This document shows positions 1-7,550 of a stretch of 64,000 bases of DNA, piece after piece. The notes beneath the pieces are model-generated. The model was not told where the DNA came from, searched no databases, and saw only the letters and a program-made list of their open reading frames with translations. The position numbers and the translations under genes are program-made. The stretch is from Spartobacteria bacterium (lineage in GTDB: Bacteria > Verrucomicrobiota > Verrucomicrobiia > Chthoniobacterales > UBA6821). Location of the stretch: NCBI GenBank assembly GCA_947471565.1, contig CANIVT010000008.1, positions 1 through 64,000 on the forward strand, in the 5' to 3' direction. Each line of letters begins with the position of its first letter. Within the stretch, counting starts at the first letter, position 1.

Positions 1-1
1 C

Positions 2-136
2 AGACTCCACAGAACCTTCCAGCTTTTGAGCATTCATCCCTTTGAGAAGGTGCCTATCCATGAACTACTTACAGAAACCGACTTCAAATCTTATATGCCT
101 CCAGAAAATAACCAGTTGATGCTGTGGGACTTATAA
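2..136 (+). CDS. C-terminal end of an unknown protein, possibly a transposase
   Basis: An open frame runs from the window edge to a TAA at 134-136 and encodes 44 residues, ending in QLMLWDL. The stretch is clearly richer in A and T than the smc gene beyond it, which suggests a different origin. The tail, with a patch reading LLSIHPFEKVPI, resembles from memory the C-terminal ends of some IS4-type transposases, but that is a weak impression. Only the last residues are visible, so no domain or catalytic residue can be checked. The gene would be transcribed towards the 3' end of smc (convergent). Confidence 0.45.
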   Translation, partial: RLHRTFQLLSIHPFEKVPIHELLTETDFKSYMPPENNQLMLWDL

Positions 137-148
137 CCGGACGCTTGT

Positions 149-182
149 GAATCGGCGCAGGAAATTAATCCCGCGCCGATTC
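149..182. terminator. 10-bp perfect inverted repeat after the partial gene
   Basis: GAATCGGCGC (149-158) pairs perfectly with GCGCCGATTC (173-182) across a 14-nt loop, 13 bases after the stop of the partial gene. There is no T-tract on either side, so factor-independent termination is not certain. It lies between convergent genes and could serve both, or it could be the end of a mobile element. Confidence 0.35.
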
Positions 183-300
183 CTCGGGGTGGGGGGAAAA
201 GGTGCCAGGGAGGGCAGCTTAGTCATGCGAGGCACGGCCGAGCAGTCCGATCCTGCTGTTGCGGGATCGGATGCCTGATCCGGGAGGATCGGCAGACAAT

Positions 301-3300
301 CTATGACTGAGCTTCCAATGAGGCCGGGGCGGCCTCCTTGGTCTCGTCGCGGAGGGTTGTGTTGGTAGCGGCGGCGGGCGGGAGTTGCTCGTCGCGTCCG
401 GTGAACTTCACGCTCAGTAGCTTGCTGATGCCGCGCTCTTCCATGGTCACGCCGTAAAGGGTGTCGGCACGGGACATGGTGCGCTTGTTGTGGGTGATGA
501 CCATGAACTGGCTCTGGCCGATGAACCGATCGAGCAGCTTGATGAAGCGACCGATGTTGCTCTCGTCGAGCGGTGCGTCCATTTCGTCGAGCACGCAGAA
601 CGGGGAAGGCTTCACCATGTAGATGGCAAAGAGCAAGGCCACCGCCGTCATTGTTCGCTCACCGCCCGAGAGGAGCGAGATGCTCTGGAGCTTCTTGCCC
701 GGGGGCTGGGCGATGATCTCGATGCCGCTCTCGAGCGGGTCGCTCTCGTCCATGAGGAGGAGATTGGCCTTACCGCCGCCGAAGAGTTGGGTGAACATCT
801 CCTGGAAGTTCAGGCGAATCTTCTCGAACGTCTCCGCAAAGAGCTCGCGGGTCGTCTTGTTGATCCGGGAGATGGCCTCCATCAGCTCCTCCTTGCCATT
901 GACGAGGTCGGTGTTTTGCTGCTCGAGGAAGTTGTAGCGTTCCTCCAGTTCGTCGTACTCCTGAATGGCGTCGAGGTTGACGGGTCCCATCGAGTCGACG
1001 CGCTCGGTCAGCTCGGCTACCACGGCCTCGATGCGTTCCCACGGGATCTCGGCCGGAATGGGGCCGGAAGCCGCTGCCTCCAGTACCTCGACGGGGACCT
1101 CCTCGGGATTTTCGTTGGAGAGAACTGGTGAATCGCCTTCCGTCGTCGCCTCGGGAAGCGCATTGCGACGTTCCTTCTCTTTCTGAGAAAGGACGGCCTT
1201 GAGCAGGGAGTAACGGTCGGGTTCGAAGCCGGCCAGATCGAGCTGGTAGCGGCGGGAGACGTGGTCGCGGATCGCCTCGGCGCGGAGTTTCAACTCCGCC
1301 AGGCGCACCTCGTTCTTGGAACGGTTGTCCTGAAGGTCGGAGAGGTTTTTGCGTGCACCGCGCAGGGCGATCTCGAGGGCCTCGACTCCCTGCTGAAGTT
1401 CGTTGCGGCGCGCACCAAGCTCAATGACCTTGGCCTCGGCCTCGGTGACCTCGAGCTTCCATCCCTCGACGCTGGAGGCGAGTTCCGCCGATTCGAGCTC
1501 CAAGGTGCGGATACGTTCCTCGTGGGAGGCGATGTCGCGCTCGCGGACGGTGATGGTCTCGGCGAGTTCGCGCAGGCGGGCCTCCATCGGGGCGCGCTGG
1601 CTGGCGAGTGACTGCTGGCGCTGTCGCTCGGTGGCGACGCGGAGACGGGCTTCTGCCAGTGCGTTGGCAGTCTCTGCCTCGGCCTCGCGGAGCAGGGCGA
1701 TTCTGGCTCCGGCGGCGGAGCGTTCCTCCCGGGCTGAGGAAAGTCCCGCATTGGCATTCTCGAGTTCCTGCTGGAGACCGGTGATGCGTCCTTCCAGCTC
1801 GCCCAGATGTGACTGGAGGGCAGCGATCTCACCGTCGAGGACCTCGTGGCGGTGGCGGACATTTTCGAGTTCGCGTGTGGCCAGGAGGTGGTCGGCCTGT
1901 GAGGCGGCGAGGAGCCCCTGGGTATTTCCAAGATGCTCACGGGCGTCGCGAAGACGGTTGATGGCGGCTTCCAGCGATGCGAGAGCCCCCTCGCGGGCAA
2001 GAGAGAGACGACTGAATTCGTTCCTCTGTGTCTCGACCTCGCGCTCGAGGGCGGCGATCTGCGAGTGGCGCAGCAGGGCGGAGGTATTGGTCTCGCCGGT
2101 GGCACCACCCTGGATCACGCCGTCATGGGCCACGTATTCCCCGTCACGGGTGGCAAAAGCGAGGTCCGGGTACTGGCGCTTGAGGCGGAGTGCCGAGGCC
2201 AGATCGGGAACGATGGCCACTCCCTCGAGGAGTCGGGCGACGAGGCTGCCTACGGATCCGGCTGAGCGGACCGCATCGGCGGCCCAGCCGAGGGCTCCCT
2301 CGGGGAGTCCGCTTCCCTGCTGGTGCAGGACGGGCAGTAGGTCACCTGCCAGCACGGAGGCCTTCCCCTGGGCGGCTTCGCGCAGGGTGCGCAGGGCTTC
2401 TTCGGCGACACCCGTGTCCTTGAAGACAATGGAGCGGCCCGCCGCACCGAGTGCGGCTTCGACAGCCGGAATCTCGGCGGGGGTCACCTCGATCAGCGAG
2501 GCGAGCGTGCCGGTGATGCCTGCCTGGAAAAACTCGGGGCGGTCGAGACCACGGAGGATTGCCTGCGCTCCTTCGCCGAGTCCCTCTCCCTCGCGCTCGA
2601 GTTGGAGGAGGATCTCGAGTCTGTGTTCCTTCTCGGAGAGTTGCTTGCCGGCTGTATTCCACTCGCTCTCAGCGATCTGGCGGGCGGTCTGAGACTCGTC
2701 GTGGGCCTGCTGGGCCTGCATGAGCTCGAGTTCGGCGGCGTCAAGTGCCTGACGTGTGGAGGCGAGCGCCGACTCGGTCTGGGCAGAGCGGGTCGCGGCC
2801 GTGGTGACGGCAAGCTCGGCGACGGAGGCCTGCTCTCGGAGCTGGAGGACGCGGGCGCTCTCGGCGTCCCGGCGCGCACCGGCTGTGGAAAGCTCGCCGC
2901 GGACATCGGTGAGGCGGTTCTCAAGCTCATGAAGGCGGCCGGTAAGCGCCTCGGTCTCCTGCTCGGCGACAATGCGCTCGCGCTGGGCCTCGGAGACGCG
3001 GGCAGTCGAGGCGGTGAGGGATTCCTCCTCGGCGCGGAGCACCTCGAGGAGTGAGGTGAGCTGCGCATCGGCCTGCTCGATCTCGCTCTCCTGCTCGCGG
3101 ATGCGCAGGTGCATGGAGTCGATGTCGGCGCGGGAACGCTCCATCATGCCGCGGAATTCGCCGGCGCGTTCGGAGTTCGTCTCGATGCGGTTCTCGCCGG
3201 AGAAGATCCGGTTGCGCAGAGTCTGCAGGTGGTCGCGCGCCCCCTCGGTCTCGGCGTCGAGGGTGGTCAGTTGCTCGCGTGCCCCGGCGACCTCGACCTC

Positions 3301-4095
3301 CTGTTCCTCAATCTCGCGTTCGTAGAGGGAGCGAGCATCGGCACTCTTGTCGACCTGCTCGGCCACCTCGGTGATGGAGCGCTCGAGGTCGAGGTAGGTG
3401 CGGTGGGAGAGGTGGGTGTCGAGGACGCGCAGGTCCTCCATGAGGGACTGGTAGCGACGAGCCTTCCCGGCCTGACGCTGGAGCGAGCCGATCTGGCGCT
3501 TCACCTCCTTGATGATATCGGAGACGCGCAGGAGATTGGCCTCGGTGTATTCGAGTTTACGGAGAGCCTCCTTCTTCTGGGCCTTGTACTTGGTGATGCC
3601 GGCGGCTTCCTCGAAGATCGAGCGGCGATCTTCCGGGCGGCTGTTGAGAAGGAGAGCGGTCTTGCCCTGCTCCATGATGGAGTAAGCGCTCCGGCCGATG
3701 CCGGTATCCATGAAGAGATTATGGATGTCCTTGAGGCGGCAGGGGGTACCGTTGATCAGGTACTCGCTCTTGCCGTCGCGGAAGACACGGCGGGTGATGC
3801 AGACCTCGTTCCACTCCGTGCCCAGCTCCTGCTCGCACTCGCCGAAGGTCATCGAGACCTCTGCCATGTTGTGAGGCTGTCGGGTGTCGGTGCCGTTGAA
3901 GATGACGTCCGCCATCTCGCCACCGCGCAGTGCCTTAGCCGACTGCTCGCCGAGCACCCAGCGGATGGCGTCGAGGACGTTGGATTTTCCGCAGCCATTG
4001 GGGCCGACGATGGCGGTCACGCCTCGGTGGAAGCGGAGGACGGTTTTCGGAGCGAACGACTTGAAACCGATGAGTTCGAGAGATTGAAGATACAT
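301..4095 (-). CDS. smc: Chromosome segregation SMC ATPase
   Basis: Structural maintenance of chromosomes protein, the ATPase core of bacterial condensin, which compacts and orients the replicated chromosome. The 1264 residues have the full family layout: Walker A GPNGCGKS at 31-38, a long coiled coil, a hinge around 520-680, a second coiled coil, then the ABC signature LLSGGERTM near 1141-1149 and the Walker B segment FCVLDEMDAPLD near 1166-1177. A stretch around 1000-1040 rich in Glu, Pro and Ala interrupts the C-terminal coil. The start is an ATG with a G-poor leader and no clear Shine-Dalgarno site. The ScpA and ScpB partners are not in the window. The gene is divergent from eda. Confidence 0.97.
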   Translation of the reverse strand: MYLQSLELIGFKSFAPKTVLRFHRGVTAIVGPNGCGKSNVLDAIRWVLGEQSAKALRGGEMADVIFNGTDTRQPHNMAEVSMTFGECEQELGTEWNEVCITRRVFRDGKSEYLINGTPCRLKDIHNLFMDTGIGRSAYSIMEQGKTALLLNSRPEDRRSIFEEAAGITKYKAQKKEALRKLEYTEANLLRVSDIIKEVKRQIGSLQRQAGKARRYQSLMEDLRVLDTHLSHRTYLDLERSITEVAEQVDKSADARSLYEREIEEQEVEVAGAREQLTTLDAETEGARDHLQTLRNRIFSGENRIETNSERAGEFRGMMERSRADIDSMHLRIREQESEIEQADAQLTSLLEVLRAEEESLTASTARVSEAQRERIVAEQETEALTGRLHELENRLTDVRGELSTAGARRDAESARVLQLREQASVAELAVTTAATRSAQTESALASTRQALDAAELELMQAQQAHDESQTARQIAESEWNTAGKQLSEKEHRLEILLQLEREGEGLGEGAQAILRGLDRPEFFQAGITGTLASLIEVTPAEIPAVEAALGAAGRSIVFKDTGVAEEALRTLREAAQGKASVLAGDLLPVLHQQGSGLPEGALGWAADAVRSAGSVGSLVARLLEGVAIVPDLASALRLKRQYPDLAFATRDGEYVAHDGVIQGGATGETNTSALLRHSQIAALEREVETQRNEFSRLSLAREGALASLEAAINRLRDAREHLGNTQGLLAASQADHLLATRELENVRHRHEVLDGEIAALQSHLGELEGRITGLQQELENANAGLSSAREERSAAGARIALLREAEAETANALAEARLRVATERQRQQSLASQRAPMEARLRELAETITVRERDIASHEERIRTLELESAELASSVEGWKLEVTEAEAKVIELGARRNELQQGVEALEIALRGARKNLSDLQDNRSKNEVRLAELKLRAEAIRDHVSRRYQLDLAGFEPDRYSLLKAVLSQKEKERRNALPEATTEGDSPVLSNENPEEVPVEVLEAAASGPIPAEIPWERIEAVVAELTERVDSMGPVNLDAIQEYDELEERYNFLEQQNTDLVNGKEELMEAISRINKTTRELFAETFEKIRLNFQEMFTQLFGGGKANLLLMDESDPLESGIEIIAQPPGKKLQSISLLSGGERTMTAVALLFAIYMVKPSPFCVLDEMDAPLDESNIGRFIKLLDRFIGQSQFMVITHNKRTMSRADTLYGVTMEERGISKLLSVKFTGRDEQLPPAAATNTTLRDETKEAAPASLEAQS

Positions 4096-4215
4096 GGCTT
4101 GAAAAGGATGAGGAGTGGTGGGGAAGAAGCGTGGCGTGGGGGTAACAGAAGCCTAGGGAGGGGTTATTGCGTGGACAATAAAAAACACTATGGGTTGGGC
4201 CTTTTGTGAATAACC

Positions 4216-4233
4216 ACCACTATATGTAGTGGT
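4216..4233. other. Short palindrome between smc and eda
   Basis: ACCACTA (4216-4222) and TAGTGGT (4227-4233) form a 7-bp stem with a TATG loop in the 234-bp gap between two divergent genes, about 100 bases before the eda start. The position and symmetry would suit an operator for eda or smc. A TTTTA run follows, so a weak terminator cannot be excluded. Confidence 0.3.
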
Positions 4234-4329
4234 TTTATCCTTCTGGAGGCTTTCTTCCCTGTGAAATCCGGACATCCTACTCCACAGGCAGGGCTTGGCC
4301 TAGGGATTGGGATTCACTAAAGAGGAAGG

Positions 4330-4995
4330 ATGTCTACCTTTGATTACTCCGCCATCCTTGCCAACCGCATCGTTTCCGTCATCACCATCGACCGCGCGGA
4401 GGATGCAGAGCCCCTAACTCAGGCACTCCTCGACGGGGGCCTCAATGCGCTGGAGGTGACCTTCCGCACTCCCGCCGCTCCCGAGGCCGTGAAGCGCATC
4501 AAGGCTGCCTTCGGCGACAAGGTACACCTCGGCGTTGGCACGCTGCTGACCGGGGCACAGGTAGTCCAGGCCGCCGAGGCGGGGGCCAGCTTCGGCCTTG
4601 CTCCTGGATTCAATCCGGATGTCGTCCGCGCCGCGCATGAGCGAGGTCTCGGCTTCATTCCCGGGGTCATGACTCCTTCGGAGATCGAGGGGGCGTTCGA
4701 GCTCGGCTGCACCGTCCAGAAGTTCTTCCCGGCTGACGTGGCCGGCGGCGTGAAGATGTTGAAAACCCTTTCGGGCCCCTACGGGCACCTCGGTATCAAG
4801 TTCATCCCGCTCGGCGGAGTGAGCGAGGCCACGCTCCAGGAATTCCTCGCTGCTCCCGGTGTCGCGGCGGTCGGCGGATCCTGGATCGCCGACAGGAATC
4901 TGATCAAGGCCGGTGATTGGAAGGGCATCACTACCCTCGCCCGCCGCGCTGTCGCCATCGCTACAGGCAAGGAAGAGGAAGGCGCGATCGGCTGA
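4330..4995 (+). CDS. eda: KDPG / 4-hydroxy-2-oxoglutarate aldolase
   Basis: Class I aldolase of the Entner-Doudoroff pathway that splits 2-keto-3-deoxy-6-phosphogluconate into pyruvate and glyceraldehyde 3-phosphate; many members also cleave 4-hydroxy-2-oxoglutarate. The 221 residues match the family size. Visible hallmarks are the LEVTFRT strand carrying the catalytic Glu (E42), GVGTLL near 69-73, GFIPGVMTP near 108-115 and the Schiff-base lysine K131 in VQKFFPAD. The start is supported by a purine-rich AGAGGAAGG directly before the ATG. It stands alone; the dehydratase edd is not nearby, so use in uronic acid breakdown is equally possible. Confidence 0.93.
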   Translation: MSTFDYSAILANRIVSVITIDRAEDAEPLTQALLDGGLNALEVTFRTPAAPEAVKRIKAAFGDKVHLGVGTLLTGAQVVQAAEAGASFGLAPGFNPDVVRAAHERGLGFIPGVMTPSEIEGAFELGCTVQKFFPADVAGGVKMLKTLSGPYGHLGIKFIPLGGVSEATLQEFLAAPGVAAVGGSWIADRNLIKAGDWKGITTLARRAVAIATGKEEEGAIG

Positions 4996-5043
4996 AATTT
5001 TTCCTGCCTCGACGCGGGAAGCCGGTAGAGTCTTTCAGTTGAA

Positions 5044-5119
5044 GCACCCGTAGCTCAGGGGATAGAGCAGGGGATTTCTAATCCCTTGGTCGCAGGTTCG
5101 AATCCTGCCGGGTGCGCCA
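5044..5119 (+). tRNA. tRNA-Arg(TCT)
   Basis: The sequence folds into a complete cloverleaf: acceptor GCACCCG with CGGGTGC, D stem GCTC/GAGC, anticodon stem GGGGA/TCCCT, T stem GCAGG/CCTGC around TTCGAAT. The anticodon loop TTTCTAA gives anticodon TCT, which reads AGA (and AGG). The 3' CCA (5117-5119) is encoded in the DNA. The metallo-hydrolase gene begins about 60 bases downstream and may share the transcript. Confidence 0.96.
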
Positions 5120-5177
5120 CAAAGGTCTCCACGTCGGTTTTCCTCGCGGAGCACGAGAGGCCTCCTATCCTGACACG

Positions 5178-5951
5178 ATGCTCGAGATCACCGTCCTGGC
5201 CAGCGGCAGTGCAGGGAATGCCACGCTCGTCCGCACGGAGGCGGCCTCCCTGCTGGTCGATGCCGGACTGAGCACGCGTGAACTGACGGCGCGTCTTGAT
5301 GTTTGCGGAGTAGAACCTCGGGAGATCTCCGCAATCCTAGTCACTCATGAGCATGGGGACCATGTGAAGGGCCTTGCTCAATGGACGAAGAAACACGCTA
5401 CGCCGGTCTACTGCAACAGGCGCACCGCGATGATCCTGAGGGAGAAGATGGAGGACTTCGGCGGATGGAATCTCTTCGAGAGTGGCGCGGGATTCGAACT
5501 GCACGGCGTCGCAGTGCGGACATTTTCCGTTCCCCACGATGCAGTTGATCCCGTTGGATTCACGGTGAGCTGCGGAGGGCGGTCCTTTGGGATTGCCACG
5601 GATCTTGGTCATGCAACCACGCTAGTTATCGAGTCACTGCGTGGCGTGGAGGGTCTCCTGCTGGAGGCCAACTATGACGAGGGGCTCTTGGAGAAAGACA
5701 CCAAGCGTCCTTGGTCCACAAAACAGCGCATCCAGTCGCGGCATGGCCATCTTTCCAACGGAGCCGCTGCTGGCTTGGCCTCCTCCATCCGCCACGCAGA
5801 GTTGACGCATGTCGTGCTTGGCCATCTGAGCCGCGACTGCAACAGCGAGGAACTCGCTCTGGCCGCGATGGCGCCAGTCATGTCAGGCGCTGCGGTTTCC
5901 CTCTCCTGCGCGGCGCAGGATGAGGTCAGCCCAGCGATCCGGTTGGTGTGA
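5178..5951 (+). CDS. YycJ/WalJ-like metallo-beta-lactamase fold hydrolase
   Basis: A 257-aa protein of the YycJ (WalJ) group of zinc-dependent hydrolases. The metal-binding HEHGDH motif is at residues 57-62. Later family blocks are visible: ATDLGHAT, LLLEANYD, GHLSNGAAA and VVLGHLSRDCN, the last supplying a metal-ligand histidine. YycJ proteins have been linked to nucleic-acid processing and cell-wall control in Firmicutes, but the substrate is not settled. The ATG at 5178 is chosen because an upstream in-frame start (5112) lies inside the tRNA and would add residues that do not fit the family. The gene ends in a repeat-rich convergent gap. Confidence 0.88.
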   Translation: MLEITVLASGSAGNATLVRTEAASLLVDAGLSTRELTARLDVCGVEPREISAILVTHEHGDHVKGLAQWTKKHATPVYCNRRTAMILREKMEDFGGWNLFESGAGFELHGVAVRTFSVPHDAVDPVGFTVSCGGRSFGIATDLGHATTLVIESLRGVEGLLLEANYDEGLLEKDTKRPWSTKQRIQSRHGHLSNGAAAGLASSIRHAELTHVVLGHLSRDCNSEELALAAMAPVMSGAAVSLSCAAQDEVSPAIRLV

Positions 5952-5960
5952 GGGGGAAGG

Positions 5961-6098
5961 GCTAAAAATGTTAAAGCGTTAAAAGGGTTAAAAGGGCCGA
6001 GTGAAGCAGGCTGATTCGGTGCTCCGGATCCCATTGCTCGGGTGCTCCGGACTTCACGTTGTAACCTTGTAACTGTTCTAACGTTTTTAACGTTCTGC
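5961..6098. repeat. TTAAAA-type phrase repeat pair in a convergent gap
   Basis: Left arm (5961-5996) repeats a TTAAA/GTTAAAAG word three times. Right arm (6058-6098) carries the opposite-strand version (TTGTAAC, TTCTAACG, TTTTTAACG). The two arms are imperfect inverted partners about 60 bases apart. The middle holds an 11-bp direct repeat, GGTGCTCCGGA, at 6019-6029 and 6041-6051. The stretch fills the whole gap between two convergent genes, so it may act as a two-way terminator. Similar arms recur at 22177-22390 and 23388-23503. Confidence 0.6.
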
Positions 6099-6106
6099 TT
6101 CCGCCC

Positions 6107-6544
6107 TTATTTCGATGTAACCCAATCAATAAACCCCTTCGGCCCGCCGGGGATATAGCCGCTCTGCTGCTTGATCACCTTGCCCTCGGGAGAGAGGAGA
6201 ACCAAAGTCGGCAACCCCTCAACCTGATACTGCTGCTGGAGCGCATCGTTCTGCTTTAAGACTTCGGAGCTCAGGGTCTTGCCGATTGGTTGGAACTCAA
6301 CCCTTACAAGTACAAGGTTCTTATCGGCGTATTCCTTAAAGGCCGCCTGGCTAAAGATATCTTTTTCAAGCCGGATGCACCAAGAACACCAACCAGTTCC
6401 CGTGAAATCTAATAGGACTTTCTTGTGTTCCTTGGCGGCCGTGGCTAGGGAGGCCTTGTAATCATCGCTCCATCCTCCGGCAAAGGCCGGGCAGATCAGG
6501 GCGACTGCGATGAAGAAGGTGAGGAGGGAACGGGGGGAGTTCAT
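6107..6544 (-). CDS. Secreted thioredoxin-like protein
   Basis: A 145-aa exported protein with one thioredoxin fold. Residues 1-22 form a signal peptide (basic start, hydrophobic core, AFA before the cut). The redox motif is C53-S-W-C56 within GWCSWC, followed by the cis-proline region GLPTLVL. The second motif residue pair SW is unlike the usual GP or PH; WCxxC forms of this kind occur in small periplasmic thiol-disulfide proteins of the thioredoxin_7 group. The ATG at 6542-6544 is preferred over an upstream start because it opens the signal peptide and has AGGGG upstream. It follows the ECF operon by 94 bases on the same strand and might be co-transcribed. Confidence 0.85.
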   Translation of the reverse strand: MNSPRSLLTFFIAVALICPAFAGGWSDDYKASLATAAKEHKKVLLDFTGTGWCSWCIRLEKDIFSQAAFKEYADKNLVLVRVEFQPIGKTLSSEVLKQNDALQQQYQVEGLPTLVLLSPEGKVIKQQSGYIPGGPKGFIDWVTSK

Positions 6545-6638
6545 ACAGGCCCCTGTTAGTTGATTTTCAGGACGTTGCGCAACAAAAAAAGTTGGGTGTG
6601 ACATAAATCCAGCACCGTTAACTGTTGGATGACTGCGG

Positions 6639-7550
6639 TTATTGAAGGTTTTTCACTGGGACTGGGCAGTTGCTCGAAGAGATCTTGTTCCAAAGATTAG
6701 CGGAGTTCTGTCCGGGAAGCCACGTGTTAGTCACGGGGCCAAAGCCAGAAGCCACATTTGGTTCTACACCGCATTCACGAAAGTTTCCCAACCAACCCGT
6801 CTCACCTTTCAAAGTATGAAGGTTTCCCTTCGGGTCGGTCCTCAAAAAAAGGGCATCTTCCAGAAATGCCATACCTATTTCCTTACTTCTTCCAACTGCA
6901 TGGTTGACTTCGGGTTCAATCAGAAGTCCCCACGGGGCTCCTTTGCGACGATTCTCCGCATAGAGGCTAGTGATGTTTCCAATGCGTTCATCAGTATCCT
7001 TTCCACCAGCTATCCATAAGGCCGGCACCTTTCTAAGGGCCGGCGTTGGAATGCCATGGTAATATGCACCCTTGTTTGCAATAAAGGCATACGTTCGCTG
7101 AGGTTTCCAGCATGCAAAGTTGTAGTTCCACTGGCCTCCGGCGGAGTGGCCCCAGAACCCTAGGGACAAATTTTCGAGTTCTGGATGATTACTATTACGG
7201 GCAAGCTCCGCTATGCCTTTTAGGAAAAGATCACCCGACCAATGTTCGACTTCATAATAACTTCCCCCCTGGTTTCCTCTATTTGAAAGACCAATCAAGG
7301 CGCAACCCGTACGCTGGGCCAATTTCATCCACTGGGGATCGTTGGCAAGACCGCGCCCGTCTGCATTGAGTCCTGGAACCAGAACAATAATGGCGCGAGC
7401 CCTCTCTAGACCATCTGGGAGATAGCATTTGAGCGCCATGACATGATCGTCTGTAAGCGGTGCTTCCCAGTCAAAAACAGCGGCGTTGGCTTTGTTGAAA
7501 ATGAGAAGCAAAGAAAATGCTGCGAAGCTGATAAACGGGTTCAGTATCAT
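6639..7550 (-). CDS. Secreted alpha/beta hydrolase with intact triad
   Basis: A 303-aa exported serine hydrolase. Residues 1-23 are a signal peptide ending in ANA. The nucleophile elbow GHSAGG places the serine at 136; GGKDTDE (D185 or D187) and EVNHAVG (H217) supply the likely acid and histidine. The last gene of the ECF operon, its ATG overlaps the stop of the 1341-aa gene by 4 bases (ATGA), implying coupled translation. The core is visibly similar to the C-terminal domain of that neighbour (shared blocks around W-x(3)-A-x(4)-G-x-x-L and EHWSG/AFWSG), so the two are paralogues. The substrate is unknown; esterase or peptidase activity are both possible. Confidence 0.85.
   Translation of the reverse strand: MILNPFISFAAFSLLLIFNKANAAVFDWEAPLTDDHVMALKCYLPDGLERARAIIVLVPGLNADGRGLANDPQWMKLAQRTGCALIGLSNRGNQGGSYYEVEHWSGDLFLKGIAELARNSNHPELENLSLGFWGHSAGGQWNYNFACWKPQRTYAFIANKGAYYHGIPTPALRKVPALWIAGGKDTDERIGNITSLYAENRRKGAPWGLLIEPEVNHAVGRSKEIGMAFLEDALFLRTDPKGNLHTLKGETGWLGNFRECGVEPNVASGFGPVTNTWLPGQNSANLWNKISSSNCPVPVKNLQ

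Noticed and set aside
490-4209. Long plus-strand open frames opposite smc (213, 429 and 366 residues)
   Set aside because: They are shadows of a GC-rich coding gene on the other strand: Ser/Arg- or Gly/Leu/Val-rich translations without domains, while the smc frame has every family motif.
5112-5177. Longer start for the YycJ-like gene
   Set aside because: The start would lie inside the 3' end of tRNA-Arg and adds residues absent from the family.
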